From Lasiodiplodia sp. COLG20 (lineage: Eukaryota > Ascomycota > Dothideomycetes > Botryosphaeriales > Botryosphaeriaceae): DNA of 64,000 nt. The position numbers were made by a program, and so were the translations under genes. Positions 35,981 to 47,542 of the stretch are shown here, one piece after another (within the stretch, counting starts at the first letter, position 1; every line of letters starts with the position of its first letter). The notes beneath the pieces are model-generated. The model was not told the origin of the DNA, made no database searches, and saw nothing but the letters and a program-made list of their open reading frames with translations. The stretch spans positions 6,324,001 through 6,388,000 of the forward strand of contig VNWV01000001.1 of NCBI GenBank assembly GCA_009801085.1, written 5' to 3'.

Positions 35981-38900
35981 ACGGGCACCATTATTTCCTT
36001 GCTGAACATAGAGCATTGACGCTTCACTGCTTCAGGGAACAGATGGAGTTTTCAATCATCGAGAGTAAACATCTTCTGAATTACCCTTTCTGAAGCACCA
36101 GGCTCTGGGATCACACCATTTGCCGCAGCACCCCCGACCTTGACATGAAGGAACTCAAGTACTTCGAGAAGCTTGCCGGCTGCGCTGTCTCTACCTTTTT
36201 CAATGCAGCTGTGCGACGGCATTAGAGGCGGTGCCGTCGCTGAATCCCGTTCCTGGCTGACAGCTGACGTGCCAAGCGACCCACACTGAACCATCCATCA
36301 GGAGGTGGCAGCGGCATCGAGGATACAGAGGGGTACTGCAGCTGATGGCTAACGCGAATAATAGCAGGGCCCTGGAACACAGCGTAAGTCAGTTCTTTTT
36401 CTGTTTTAAAAAAAAAAAAGTATTTATGTGATCAATTCCACATTCACGTCCGGACGATAGCTTCAAGTACCCATGGTATGAGCCAAAAACAAATATGCGC
36501 TAGCCGTCGGCTGGAACCAAGGTCTGTTGTGTTCCGACGCAGCCTCGGCCTACTTGAAGTCTACCATTGTTCAGTATCGAGGTCGCTGCTATTATTTGCA
36601 ATAACCTTTGGCTCTGATACCTTGCTGTACATCACAAGACTCATCCTGACATACTCTGCTCTACAGAATTTGTCGTCAAAATCTCTTAGGGGATCTAACG
36701 TTGTGCAAATGTGCCAGACTGTCTGCCTCGCATTTTGCACTGATTAGCAAAGCGAGAAATGTGGTCTGGTGCAATCTGATCTTGCGGGCTCTTTCACATG
36801 TACAAAACTGGCACTGATCAGCCAGCTCTGCTTCTTCCGTCCCGCTTAAGACAAAACGTCACAAATAGCAAGCACCCTAGCGAATAACCCTGTTGTAGAC
36901 ACTAGACACTTGGTTTCTTCGGCAGAAATCTGAGTGGCGAGCTAGTCAATGAAGCAAATACATCAACACATTTGAAGAATGCATAGAATCATCCATAAGC
37001 TATCTGTAGGGCAGCGTAGAATATATACGCGCTAGTAGCAAACAAACAGCAAACAACAAACGAAGAGAGGCGAACATCATAGAATCCCCCAGATACTCTG
37101 TCACCATCAAACAATGGTGGGCCGACCCCAGAATCAACTTCAAAGGCAAACTGCCAGACCTGAGCTGGTCTAATAAGCTCCGAAATCTTCCAAAATCTGT
37201 TTCAGCGGTATCAAACGCCATACCATCGAGTTTATCGAGCAGACCTGCTGGCACCAGGATTAATTTTGGTCGAGGGTTTTCGCTAGTTGACCTCCATAGA
37301 ATTGCGGGAGACTGACTTGGCTTGACTGACCTTGCAATTTGAAAAGTAGGAAAAAGCGAAGGTAGTGGTGGAAGGGGAGGGGAGTGCGGGAGCGGCTGTG
37401 TTTGCACCATAGCCTTACATGCATCGCGCGATGGCGATTGTAATGTGGGCTATGCTCGAAGCTCTTTGTACCGCCGGCTGTTCTACCACGCTCATAATAT
37501 TATAAGAGGCAGCTTTAGAGAGCGGTTTTACTTGATATCGGCCGTGTGCGCCGACGGACCTCACCAAGTAAGTTCCGCCAGAAGCACGTGGCCTGCTTTT
37601 TGAGCGGTTAGACCCAGTATTTGTTACGCTGTCGATGGCGTCTGACTTTCTAGCGACTTGATTAGAAGTGGTTATTGCAAGGTGATTGAATATGTTGTTG
37701 TATGTATCTGCTAATTCGAGATGCTTTCATCTGGCTATGTCAGCGCGGCATCACAAAATTTCAAGGAAGCTTGCACTTACTTAAATACTTGACTACGTTC
37801 GTTTTTTTCGGTTCGCTTTGTCCCCTGGCTTAAAAGAGTCTCGCTAATATCTTTGCACGGACTCCAACGCAGTGGAGGAGCTCAGGGTAGCTGACATGAA
37901 GTCGCTAATACATGGTCTTTCATCTTGGCCTGCAGCTGGAGTCCCCAGCTTGAATGGCAATCCCATGGGGAAAGGGGAACCATCCAGACTCTCCGGCCGT
38001 GATCACGAGGAGTTTCTCAGGAGCGACAAATGCAGCGGATTATCCACCAGCCTTTAAATCATGTGATGCATCCTATGAAGAGCACGTTAGCGAACATTCA
38101 AAAAAAAAAAAAAAAAAGGAGAGGTATGGGTATGTCCTGCGTGCGCCTTGCTGTCACAGATGGAACTACAACTGTGACTGCTCAGATGTTACGCGTGTTT
38201 GATCTCGCCGCTCGCATGCAACGGTTTCCTTGCAGATCCCTGGAGCATGGGCGTTAAGCCGACCCTCATCACCTCAGCAGAGCTGGGGTTGGAGTAGCAA
38301 GCTCAACGCCTGTGGCTTGGATAAAGTCGTTGTGTAGAGTTTATCTGGATGCGATGCTGGGGACAACTCCGAGAATCGAGTGGGACGATGAAAGAAGAAA
38401 TGGCTGCATAACCATTAGCAGGGAGTCCAGTACCAATTCCCGAAAAAGAGATACAAAATTGTATAAGAGGTCAGACTTTTGTAAGAAGTCTCGTTCGGCT
38501 CGTGCAAGCTGTCTGGTTAGAATGAGTAGGATGTGTCATGATAGAAACCAAGGATTCGAACGTAAGAGAGAGAGACTGAAATGAAGGGATATTTCAAGGT
38601 GTCTGATAGTACTGTGTCAGCCGAGAGAGTCAGAGTTTGATCGACGTGAACCGTAATAATAGTAATGAGTCTATTGGAGGGTGCTCAGATGCTCTTTAGA
38701 GATTCTTTGGCGACATCAGATGACTGGGCAATTTGCTGACTTGCGACGACGGAAATCATGCAGCGAAGCCTCGCACTAGCAGAATCATGAGTCGAACCGA
38801 TTCTAATGATTGCTGGGAGTAGTGTGAACAAGATGGGGTGCTAAGGACCCATGGGATGTTTCGATAACTCTGATGCTTTGTCGAACTGACGGCGTGAAGA

Positions 38901-40348
38901 GGGATCTGTGGGTATCGGTTTCTGTGCCTTGCAACTATCAGCAGCAGCTTGCTATTGCTTCCCAGCCGGGTCTGAGTGGGCCACTGTGGAGTCGAGAGGG
39001 GTATGTGAGGCTGTTTGGACCGACCACCCCACTGAGACGGGATAGGAGGACACTATTCACCACCTCTTCAATCTGCGACTGGAGCGTAAGGTACAAGGAA
39101 TAATCTTGCTCCATGCGGTGCAACCAGCCGGTTCACTTTGGGGTAGGTTTTGAGGGATTTGATGCACAAACCGTGAGGCGCGTTTGAGATGACTTTAAGC
39201 AGCGAAACTATCATGGCTCTTGATTAGCTTTTTTGTTGACAATGAAGTGGTGGTGTTGGGAAAGCCTTACTTTGAGAGCTTCTTCATCAGCTTGAGGACG
39301 TTTGGTCCTTGGACAAGAGTCGCATCGCAAAACCAAGCACTGAAGCGTGGGTGGAAGCGACCAGGGAGAGTAGATCAGACCAAAGTCGCTAATGCACATG
39401 GACAAAGTTGCCGTGCGTCTGTGCGCTGTAAGCACTCGATGGATCTGAGGCGCGCAGACAAAGGGTGCTGAATGCGGTGGTCTAAGGTCGAATGGAACCG
39501 ATTTTTCGAGAAGATCTGAGTACACTAAAGTCAGTAAAGTAGTTTGTACGGTTATGCAAGTTTTTTCTAGCTGGTAGAATGGTGTGGAGCGAGGGGATCT
39601 CAATGGAAGGTCTGTTGGTCGCAGACATGGGTGCGCGTCACCGGCACCATCTTCAGTGCGCAACTGTAATCGCGTCCGGCCAGCGCGTGACTAGATATTT
39701 GCATGAGCTTACCTCATGCATTTGGGGTGCTTTGATGAGGCGGCAAGCCTTTGCGCGAGTGGTGTAGCGGTGAGTACCAGGTTCGCCAACTGTGGACGGC
39801 GGACGAGGGCTCAGCTCATCGACAAGATCTTTGCGCTACACGTCCAAAGCTACCCAGAGGGCTAAAAGCTGTGATGGGAGCCTTGCGACGCGCAGGCGAT
39901 GATGGTGTCGCGCTAGGGAGGCAAGTATTGAGCAAGAGGCGTCCTGCGGTGTCGCCAGGTCTACCAAGCCTGTCGCGCGCGAATGCAGTGGCGAGAAAGG
40001 AAAACCTGAAGCCGCATGGGACATCATCTGCTTTCATAGATCAGTTCGGGGCTTGTGGAGTTGCGCGTCAAGTAAGGGAGAAAGGTGTTGGGGGTAAGGA
40101 TGATGTGGAGTGGTTGTCGAAGGACAGGCGGGCGGACAAGAAAGAAAAGCACCCACCCACTAGCCACAGCACGCGCGACTTCCCGATTCACTGCTGTATG
40201 CTGACCTTCCCTACAGCCCCAGCATCAGCCGCTTACACCCAGCACACCGCAGCCTCCATCCTGTCTCTTCAAGCTCTGGCTACGCCATCTTGAAAGTCTC
40301 TTCTCATCCACAGCAACACTTTCACTACGCGACTGCGACGTCTCTACA
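35981..40348. other. 4.4-kb gene-poor stretch
   Basis: No supported gene. It holds dispersed repeat copy A (36361-36513), an A12 run near 36408 and an A17 run near 38101. The last 150 bp are a CT-rich leader of the small gene at 40349. Frames at 37000-37410 (minus) and 39751-40293 (plus) look random. Confidence 0.5.
36361..36513. repeat. Dispersed repeat, copy A
   Basis: It aligns with 41287-41473. Both begin ATAGCAGGGCCCTGGAACAC / ATAGCAAGGTTCTAGAACAT. Both share a core (36430-36476 here) with CACGTCCGGACGATAGCTTC and CCCATGG, and both end near CGCTAGCC-GGCTG. The reverse complement of the core matches the 55-bp MAT-locus unit. Confidence 0.75.
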
Positions 40349-40781
40349 ATGAAGCACGACGCCCCAGCCCAGGCAGTTTCTAGCCGCAAGAAGAGCGGCA
40401 AGTCTATCTCCGCCCTCAAGGTAAGCCCCATCTACTTAGGAAGCTGATAGAACGCCATTAAAAGCACATATAGAAATTGAAGGCAAAGCTCAAGAAGACT
40501 TTTGGTCGCCGCCACAGCGATAAAGCTCCCAGCGCGCAGTAAGTACATTACGACTCTTTGGAAACATCGCACAACCTAAAAGGCACACAAGCAGCCAGCC
40601 CGTTGACCACCGCCATCCCACCGAGGACGAGAAGCGCAAGCGCTTCAACGAGCGTCGGCAACAACAACTCCACAAGCAGCGCAGCGCTCTTCTGCCCCTC
40701 AACAAGTCGCTCGTCGGCCAATCTCCTGCGAGCATCCCGACACACTACAGGGTTCTAGACTGGCTTGAGACGCTCGAGTAG
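40349..40781 (+). CDS. Small basic protein of unknown function, three exons
   Basis: Exons 40349-40420, 40474-40538 and 40583-40781 join in phase to 111 aa. Both introns have consensus donors (GTAAGC, GTAAGT) and AG acceptors. The protein is Lys/Arg-rich at the N-terminus (SRKKSGKSISALKKLKAKLK, then KTFGRRHSDKAP), has a charged helix (TEDEKRKRFNERRQQQL), and ends SIPTHYRVLDWLETLE. No signal peptide or membrane segment, and no known family recognised. The continuous frame across two good introns, the CT-rich leader and the clean stop support a real gene. It is too fragmented to show as one open frame. A nuclear or nucleic-acid-binding role would fit its charge, but that is speculation. Confidence 0.75.
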
Positions 40782-41663
40782 ACATCAAGCACAACTTATG
40801 GTGAACAGAATGAAGAGGTGGTCTCTGGCACTGTGCTGGAGTTTTGTCCAATGTTGAAAAGTAGTATCGTCAAGTTCGCCTGTGATTGATGGCCTGCTGA
40901 TGAGATCAAATGACCTTTGAAGGTCTGGTCAGAACTGCTCTCAATAAATCCACTTGAGACTTCTAGGTAAGTGGGGCATTAGAGGGAGTGATCTTTGGTC
41001 TGCAGTATCCAACCGGAAGTACCCTCGCGCTCCATCGCATATCGGCAGCCATAGCTTGCAGCAAATGCATGCCAGCAGTAAATCGTTGTCATTCAATCGC
41101 CGCCTAATATGCGGACAGTCTCATTCATGGACAAGAATGAAAACCACTGGACGGTTGGAAATCATGACCTGAGTACAATGGCATATGGGCTAGACTGGAG
41201 TGTGTCTCCGTATTGCTCACTCATGTACAGTGTGTTGTTGACATGAGACGATTGAAGCGATGCAAAACTTGTACAGAGCGCGAAAAATAGCAAGGTTCTA
41301 GAACATAGCGTAACTATGCCCCAGCTCTGCCTTACAAAAATAACATATGTAGGTAGCTGAAGCTATAGTATGGACGAGAATGTCGGGTTGAAAATTCTAC
41401 ATACACGTCCGGATGATAGCTTCAGCGACCCATGATATAAGGGGAAAAATAAATCCACGCTAGCCATGGGCTGCGAGAGGGGACCGTAGTATCCTAACTG
41501 ACAGTTGTAGGTGACACAACACTAAGCTAAAAATAGCATTACTTAAATGAATGTGTAGAGCGAAGCACCTCTTCCCTGCTCATCGCTTTGTTGTCCTCTG
41601 CCGCTGGAAAGCATCGAAGACCCAAATGCTGTCTTTTCCGGCCTGCTCACAACTGTCGAGCGC
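40782..41663. other. Intergenic with dispersed repeat copy B
   Basis: Holds the repeat at 41287-41473; otherwise nothing recognised. Confidence 0.5.
41287..41473. repeat. Dispersed repeat, copy B, with internal inverted repeat
   Basis: It contains the core in reverse orientation (41391-41436: CACGTCCGGATGATAGCTTC, then CCCATGAT). A second core-like block lies in forward orientation just before it (41351-41390: GGTAGCTGAAGCTATAGTAT, then GGACGAGAATGT). The two form an inverted pair with the perfect arms GCTGAAGCTAT and ATAGCTTCAGC. Confidence 0.75.
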
Positions 41664-41912
41664 ATGGACTTCGCTGCCGGCGTCATAGTTGTCATACAGG
41701 TAAGTAGCAGTGTCGCGACCCTTTACTGGCACCATCGCAAGCTAAAATCGGCCCCACAGGAAGCTTCCACGATCATTCAACGGCTCAAGAGCTTCTATAA
41801 TGTACTCGACAGCTTAGTCGATCTGCTTGAAAGTGGACAGGCGATAGTCGACCCTTGCTTTCGTACCATCGAGCTCCTTCACAAATCAGGACAGCTGGAT
41901 GTCTTTCAATAA
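41664..41912 (+). pseudogene. Fragment of a fungal STAND/NLR-type N-terminal domain
   Basis: 82-codon frame, MDFAAGVIVVIQVSSSVATL, with a following helix containing SAPQEASTIIQRLKSFYNVL. The pattern of a short hydrophobic start, an APQ/APK turn and a helix with LxSLxxLL resembles the N-terminal helical domain of fungal STAND (NLR-like) and ankyrin proteins. These proteins run to hundreds of residues, but here the frame ends at TAA at 41910. The following bases (41913-42109) keep only a short open frame in another register. I see no NACHT/NB-ARC or repeat domain nearby. It is either a truncated relic or a short orphan; the relic reading is preferred. Confidence 0.5.
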
Positions 41913-42639
41913 CACGCCTTGGCAATGCTACAAGCATCCCAGGGGATTACGATGCGATATGGGACTCGTTTGATATAGTCGTTACAAAAGTTCGACTCGA
42001 ACACGCATCAGTCAAAGACGGTCTTCTGGACAAGAAGATCCATCTGCAGGAGAGTTCATGTCAAGATATGCATCATCACGTGAGAGATATTTCATGCAAG
42101 GGATATTGATGTTCCTTGGCATAGTTGCTATTATTTGTATTTTCATTTAGACAATTGAGCTAATGATCGCATGTCCTCTTTAACATCCTCGGACTACATT
42201 AGCACTTATAAAACTCGATTACGTCCTCGTCTACCCTACGCCACAGTCAGTCAGCCACGCTGAGCTGCAAGCCCTGCTAAGTCTGAAAGGCATGAATTCG
42301 GGGGAAGAATGGGTAAAATGTGCATATTGTTGCTACCAAGAGGAAGTCAATGGTGGGGTAATTCAACCGAGGCGTGGCGACGGGCAACTACCCACCCGAC
42401 ATGATGGCGCGCCTACAAGACTCATTCCCGATAAAGCACGCTTGCCGTGATCCACTTTCGCTTTCGAAGCGATATGTGACCCTGTACCATGCAATTACCT
42501 GCCGAACGCTGACAAGGGTACAGTACGGCGAAAGCGCGGCACCAATGAGCGGCGGTCCCAGAAGCACGCGGGACCCTTCCAATCCCCGAACCCACCGGCA
42601 CCCTCGGTACCCGTCGCCAGCACCACGAGCCTGTCCAAC
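41913..42639. other. Intergenic after the STAND-like fragment
   Basis: AT-richer than its surroundings. A short frame (to 42109) may be decayed coding sequence. No other feature seen before the phosphatase start. Confidence 0.4.
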
Positions 42640-44462
42640 ATGGATATAAAGGAAGATATAAAGCCCAAAGGTGTCCTGAAGAGGGTCCTTCCCCTGGGTC
42701 TACTACTCGTAGTCCTCGCCGCGCTCCTTTTGAACGCTATCCTGAGTCGCGACGGCTCCTCGCAAGTGCCCCTATCAAGCCAACATTCAACGTCAAAGCC
42801 AAATTCGGACACCAAAGTGGGAGCCATGTCATTGAACGGCTCCGTTTCTGGATGGCATCCCCCGAACTCAACATGGATCACGCACCTAGACGACGTCATC
42901 AATGGGACCGGCGTGCACGGCTTCATCTTCAACGGCTCGCAGCTCCCAGACGGTGTGCCGTACGGCACGTACAACTGGTGCAACATGCCACACGTCCGGA
43001 CATCCGAGTATCCCAGGGTTTCGAGCGATGAGTACCAGCTTGAATATGTGGAGGTGGTAAGTGCATTAATTATTCTTTAGCAACACTTCACTGCGTTTTG
43101 AGCGCGCTCAAATAGATCCTTAGCTGGAGGGTACCGATCTCCAGCTATACTCTTCTGCTCATATCAGACAATCATCCCCGGAAAGAAAGAAAATGCCCGC
43201 CAACTAGCATACCTTACCAATGACCTCTATAGATACATCGCCACCACAAGCGGACACCCTACGCCTCGAACACTTTCCCTGTCGAATCCTACTCGTGGGA
43301 CTGCTCCGACTCTGGTCTCTTCTACTCTGGCGCACCACTCAACCCCTCTGGCAACGCCTCGGCCCGCACTTACTGGAGCGTCTACACCAGTCCCTCCAAT
43401 CCCTTTCCCCCCAGTAGCTTCAATGGAACCTGCCAGTTCCCACAGCTCACGCGGGGTGGACTAGACGACTCATGGCAGCACGGCCGCGACCTCTGGGGCG
43501 TGTATCACGAGTTGCTCGCTTTCCTGCCGTCCGACGACCCGCTCTCTGCCATGGAGTTCCGCGTCACGAACAACGTCATCACTTCTCAAGTCGCATCCAT
43601 GCTCGTCGCTGGCATGCTCTCCTCCTCGTCCTCCCCACAAAACCCCCTATCGGACTCTACCCCCATCCCCCTCAAGATCCAACCCTCCTCAATCGACTCC
43701 CTGGAGCCCTCCTACACCTGCCCCGCCGCATCCGCCCTGCTCTCCCTCTACGGCCCGGGCAGCAGCGCCTCTTCCTGGCAGAAGCACCTCATCGCCTCCC
43801 GCGCGCTCTTCGCCGAACTGGACGCCATATCCGGCGTCGCTAGCAGCGACGAAGGTTGGCACAAATCATGGGACCACTACTTCGACAACCTCTCCGCGCG
43901 GCTCTGCCACGCGAAGCCCCTGCCGTGCAACAGCACGACTGGAGAAGAGAAATGCGTCACTCAAGCCCAGGCCTCCACCGTCTTCCGCCTCGGCCAGTAC
44001 GAGTACTCGCGTCTCTGGCGCGCGGCGCCCGAATCCCTCGCCGCCGCGACCGCTGGGTACGGAGTCTGGGTTGCCGAGGTGGCCGAGAACATCCGGGCTG
44101 CCGTTGCTGCTGTTGTTGGCGCTGCTGAAGATGAAACTGAAGGGAAGACAAGGATTAGGTACAGGCACAACGTCGCGCACGACGGGAGCGTGTCGCGGCT
44201 GCTGGCGGTGCTGCAGGTCGATGTGATGGTCTGGCCGGGGATGGGGTCGGAGATCGTGTTCGAGGTATACACTAAGAAAAAGGAAGTGAAAGAAATGAAG
44301 AAGGCATACGTCAGGGTGTTGTGGGGCGGCCAGGTGCTACGGAGCTCGCATCCGGACCTGGGCGCGCTGGATATGCTGGATGCAGAGGTGCTGCTGACGT
44401 ACCTGGATGGGCTCGTGGGGAAGGGCGCGAGTAAAGTGCCTGGGTTGTGCGGGTTGGAGTGA
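42640..44462 (+). CDS. Membrane-anchored histidine acid phosphatase (branch 2)
   Basis: Phosphomonoesterase of the histidine phosphatase superfamily (phytase/acid phosphatase branch). Exons 42640-43056 and 43233-44462 give 548 aa. A single hydrophobic segment near the N-terminus (about residues 18-36, LGLLLVVLAALLLNAIL), preceded by a basic tail, suggests a type II membrane protein. The catalytic motif is RHHKRTPYASNTFP (about 142-155), split from its leader YVEV by the 176-nt intron. The proton-donor pair is in NVAHDGSV (about 455). Cysteines and NxS/T sites (NSTW, NGTG, NGSQ, NASA, NGTC, NSTT) indicate a glycosylated outer domain. Odd: the family usually has RHGxRxP, and here Gly is replaced by His. 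The start is the first ATG of the frame that includes the anchor. Confidence 0.88.
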
Positions 44463-45307
44463 ACCAGTGGCATCGTTGGGTTGCAGAAGAATTCACACTA
44501 ATATTTCGCAATAATATTTCAGGCCGTCGGATTTCGCCTCATTCGCACGGAAAAAGGATTCCACTGACACCAGCGGTCCTCTTGAGGATTAAAGTCAACT
44601 GCAATTCATCGGAACTCATCTCCTAGCCAGTTTGGTCATTTGTCACGTGTGAAATATTGGAAAAAGGCGAAAAGGCGCAAAGACGAAGAGATAAGGCGGA
44701 TAAGGCTGATTCCGCGCCATGGACAAGATTAAAATTGGCAGGGTTTACGATGGCTTCTTGGAAGGGTTCGCCCCTGCATCCCCGATCCTCGACATTTAGG
44801 GGCGATCAGTGATCGGCAGCATTTCACCGCGTGCACGACACAAATTGCACGAATTAATACCATCAACAAGGAACGATAGTTTGTGATAGGAACCGAAAAT
44901 CTGCATTCATTATCCTCCATACGCCGCATGAAACCGAGTTTCATCCCTCGTAGCAGAAGTATTCTAACTACCAAAGGCAGGCAGCGAAAGTCCAGACAAC
45001 GCAGATGGCAAACCCTTCTCCAGCAACAATCAAGCAGAGAGAAAAGGAAGGCTCGTTCAGTCATCAGTCCACAATTTCGAGGATCAAGGAAGAAAGACTG
45101 CAGTCGTAGGAAACCGTTCCAGCCATATGGGTATCTCGCCAACGCCCGCCCCGGTGTAACCGCCGTTACAATGCCGGTCATCGCAATGAAGTAGGCACGG
45201 TCCATGCGCGAGTGAGGCTTCGCTCGCGTCGTGGTTGTTGCCGTATGCCGTGGGGAATAAGCTGTCACCTTCAGTCGCTGCGGCGGGCGGGGCGAACTGG
45301 AGGGCGC
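44463..45307. other. Intergenic between convergent phosphatase and eIF1 genes
   Basis: 3' regions of both genes; nothing else recognised. Confidence 0.5.
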
Positions 45308-45985
45308 TTAGAAACCGTGGACCTGCGAGACGTTAGAGTTATGCCCGAACAGCGCAGGACTCGCGCATGGCGTACCTTGATGGTCTTGGCATCAAGCTCG
45401 AGGCCTTCCTTCTTGTCGGTAAGGAACTCCTGGACATCCTTGCGCTGGTCACCCTGGAGCTGGATCACCTCGCCCATCTCCGAGTCGTTGACGATGGTGC
45501 CATTGCAGGCGAACTTCTTCTTGATGACCTTGAGAATCTTCTTCTGGTCGAACTTCTTGGGCAAGCCCTGAACCGTGGTCAAGGTCTTCCGGCCATTGCG
45601 CTCTGCAAGTCCCAGAGATTAGCCGCCGCGCGTCCAAGGGGCCGCACGCAAGCACCGGCGCCGAACGTCGGAGACGACGGCGTCAGGCGCGCAGCCGCCG
45701 AGAGGGGAGGGTACGTACGTTGGATGCGAATGTGTATGTAATTCTGAGACTGCTTGGTCTCGCCTGTGTCTTCGTCGGCCTCGGCGAAGGGGTCTGCAGA
45801 GCAAGGCAGTCAGCGAAAGGTTCAGAGGTCGAGCGGACGATACAGCGATCCTGGCGGACACGGTCGCGGCATGCATGCGCTGGGCGAAAGCGTGGGCGCA
45901 GCGAGGCGGCGTGCGGGCGGCGCAAGGCTGGCGGAGGGGCAGGGCGGGGCTCACCGAAGGTCTTGAGGTTTTCGATAGTGGACAT
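45308..45985 (-). CDS. SUI1: Translation initiation factor eIF1
   Basis: Start-codon selection factor on the 40S subunit. Four exons, 45985-45955, 45793-45719, 45602-45376 and 45322-45308, give 115 aa, close to the yeast protein (108). The sequence reads MSTIENLKTF, DPFAEADEDTGE, NYIHIRIQQRNGRKTLTTVQ, KKFACNGTIV and GEVIQLQGDQRKDVQEFL. The last exon is only 15 nt and adds VHGF and the stop, the conserved end of eIF1 (HGF). All introns are GT-AG and in phase. The minus strand before the ATG is rich in short pyrimidine runs. No oddities apart from the tiny terminal exon. Confidence 0.97.
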
Positions 45986-46795
45986 AAACCTCAGTCTTTC
46001 ACTACGGTCTTTGCTAAGTGGTGGTAGGAAGGTGTGCGCGGAGTGGGGCGAGAGTCGCGAAGTGTGCGGGCGGTGGTACGTCGAGGGCGGTGGTGTTGTG
46101 AGGAGGGCGAAGGAGTTGGGCTCAGCTAAATAACGAGGGGGGCTTGCCGCGGGGGGCGGTCAGTCAGAATCGCCACATGCGAACCAGACTGCGTCCGCCT
46201 ATCACACCTCCCGGCTGCTTGCACTGCCCGCGTCGCGCAGCCGGAGCTTCGCTTTCAAGCCCGGCCTAGCCCGGCCTTTGACTACACAATTCTTCTCGTT
46301 GCACTGTTATCGTCGCCGCTGCGTTCTTGGCTGCCCTGCGCCTGCTCTGCCGGGCCTGTGCGACGGCGCGACGCGCGCTGGGTCACGCACGTCCGCAGCT
46401 GACGTATTGTGACGGAGAGAAACTTGCAGACCTCAACTACAACGCCTGTGATTTGCCTGTCCGGTTGGCCAAGAAACACGCATCGCCCTACCGAAGGGCG
46501 ACGCTGCAGTCTCTGGAATGCCGCCTGCCAGCGCACTTCTGCCCAGCCCGACCGCCGGCAGAGCTTCCCGACATGCTGGCTGTCTCAAAGACACCTGTTC
46601 GAAGTCTGCTAGCTTGCAAATAGCCGCTGCCGCCCCGGCCAAGGGCATTTGCCGCGTGCCGGAAATCAACGAGCTTAATTAACTCTGCAAACTTCACAAG
46701 ACTGAATCATGTGTCGAAAAGTGCTTTTGCATTTGGCATTATCAGCGTGCTTCCCCGTCTATCTCTACTGTTACAGTTAAGTGGCATTCTGCCTG
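45986..46795. other. Intergenic: eIF1 promoter and 3' side of Asterix gene
   Basis: GC-rich; several open frames cross it but none is protein-like. Confidence 0.5.
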
Positions 46796-47542
46796 CTACG
46801 CCGGAGGCACTGCCGCCGGAGCCTCGGTGCCAGAGCCTGCATTGGCCCGGTTCGGGGGAGGGGGAAGGAAGAGGGGCATGTAGGACTGGCAGGTGGGTGT
46901 TAGTGTGCTCTAAGTGCAGCGGGCCGTGGAGGACCTTCTACGTACAACCAGCAGGGACATGACTGTTGCGCCAAGGTCAGCAAGAAGCTCGTTGAGCACA
47001 GCGGGGGGTTACACACAGGCCATCATGACGCTGAAGTAGCCAGGCGTCGACGCCTTCTTCTTCTGTTCCGGCGTCTCCGCCAGCCAGGTCTGGAGGGCGA
47101 AGATGACGGCGGTCCTGGGTTGCAAGTCAGCACGCGTCGCTAGAGGCGCGCAAGGGGCGGTCGTGCATACGTACCAGCCGATCATCCTGTTTCAAGTCCG
47201 CATTGTTAGCATACTTGCGGGCGGGCCCCAGCGACAATGCTTACTTGTTCCTCGTAAATATCTATTGCGCCAAGTCAGCATGGGATCCCACGGAAAGACA
47301 ATGGGTGCACTCACGGCGGCCATGGGCAGGGTGCTCGCCATGGTGCCTAGCTGGGCGTTAGCAAGCCCATGCCGCAAGCCAGCGGGCGGCGTGCGTACCA
47401 GCGAAATCCGGGTCGGAGCTCGCCTTCTCATTCGGGTCGGCGTAGGGGACGACTGCAGGCGGATGGGTCAGCTCGCACGTGCGGACGGGGCGGGGCGGAG
47501 CGCACTCAGGTCGTCGCGGCGCATGTCCTTCTTGCTGGCCAT
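46796..47542 (-). CDS. Asterix family protein (PAT complex, ER), eight exons
   Basis: Small ER membrane protein; the animal homologue (WDR83OS/PAT10) forms the PAT chaperone complex for multi-pass membrane proteins. Exons: 47542-47506, 47452-47399, 47346-47315, 47261-47245, 47186-47175, 47114-47017, 46962-46946 and 46885-46796, total 357 nt, 118 aa. Translated segments in order: MASKKDMRRDD, PYADPNEKASSDPDFAG, TMASTLPMAAIFTRNKMIGW, TAVIFALQTWLAETP, STPGYFSVMMAFMSLL, SYMPLFLPPPPN, then a Pro/Ala tail. These match the Asterix family in order and length. Exons of 17, 12 and 17 nt are needed to restore MFTRNKMIGW-like and FMSLLVSYMPLF; each has a GT donor, an AG acceptor and the correct phase. 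The exon 7 end could be 3 nt shorter. It is divergent from MED12. Confidence 0.9.

Noticed and set aside
39751..40293. 180-codon plus frame, and a tRNA-like A-box near 39760 (GTGGTGTAGCGGT)
   Set aside because: The frame has no family resemblance and runs into the leader of the small gene. No B-box at the right distance and no cloverleaf could be drawn.
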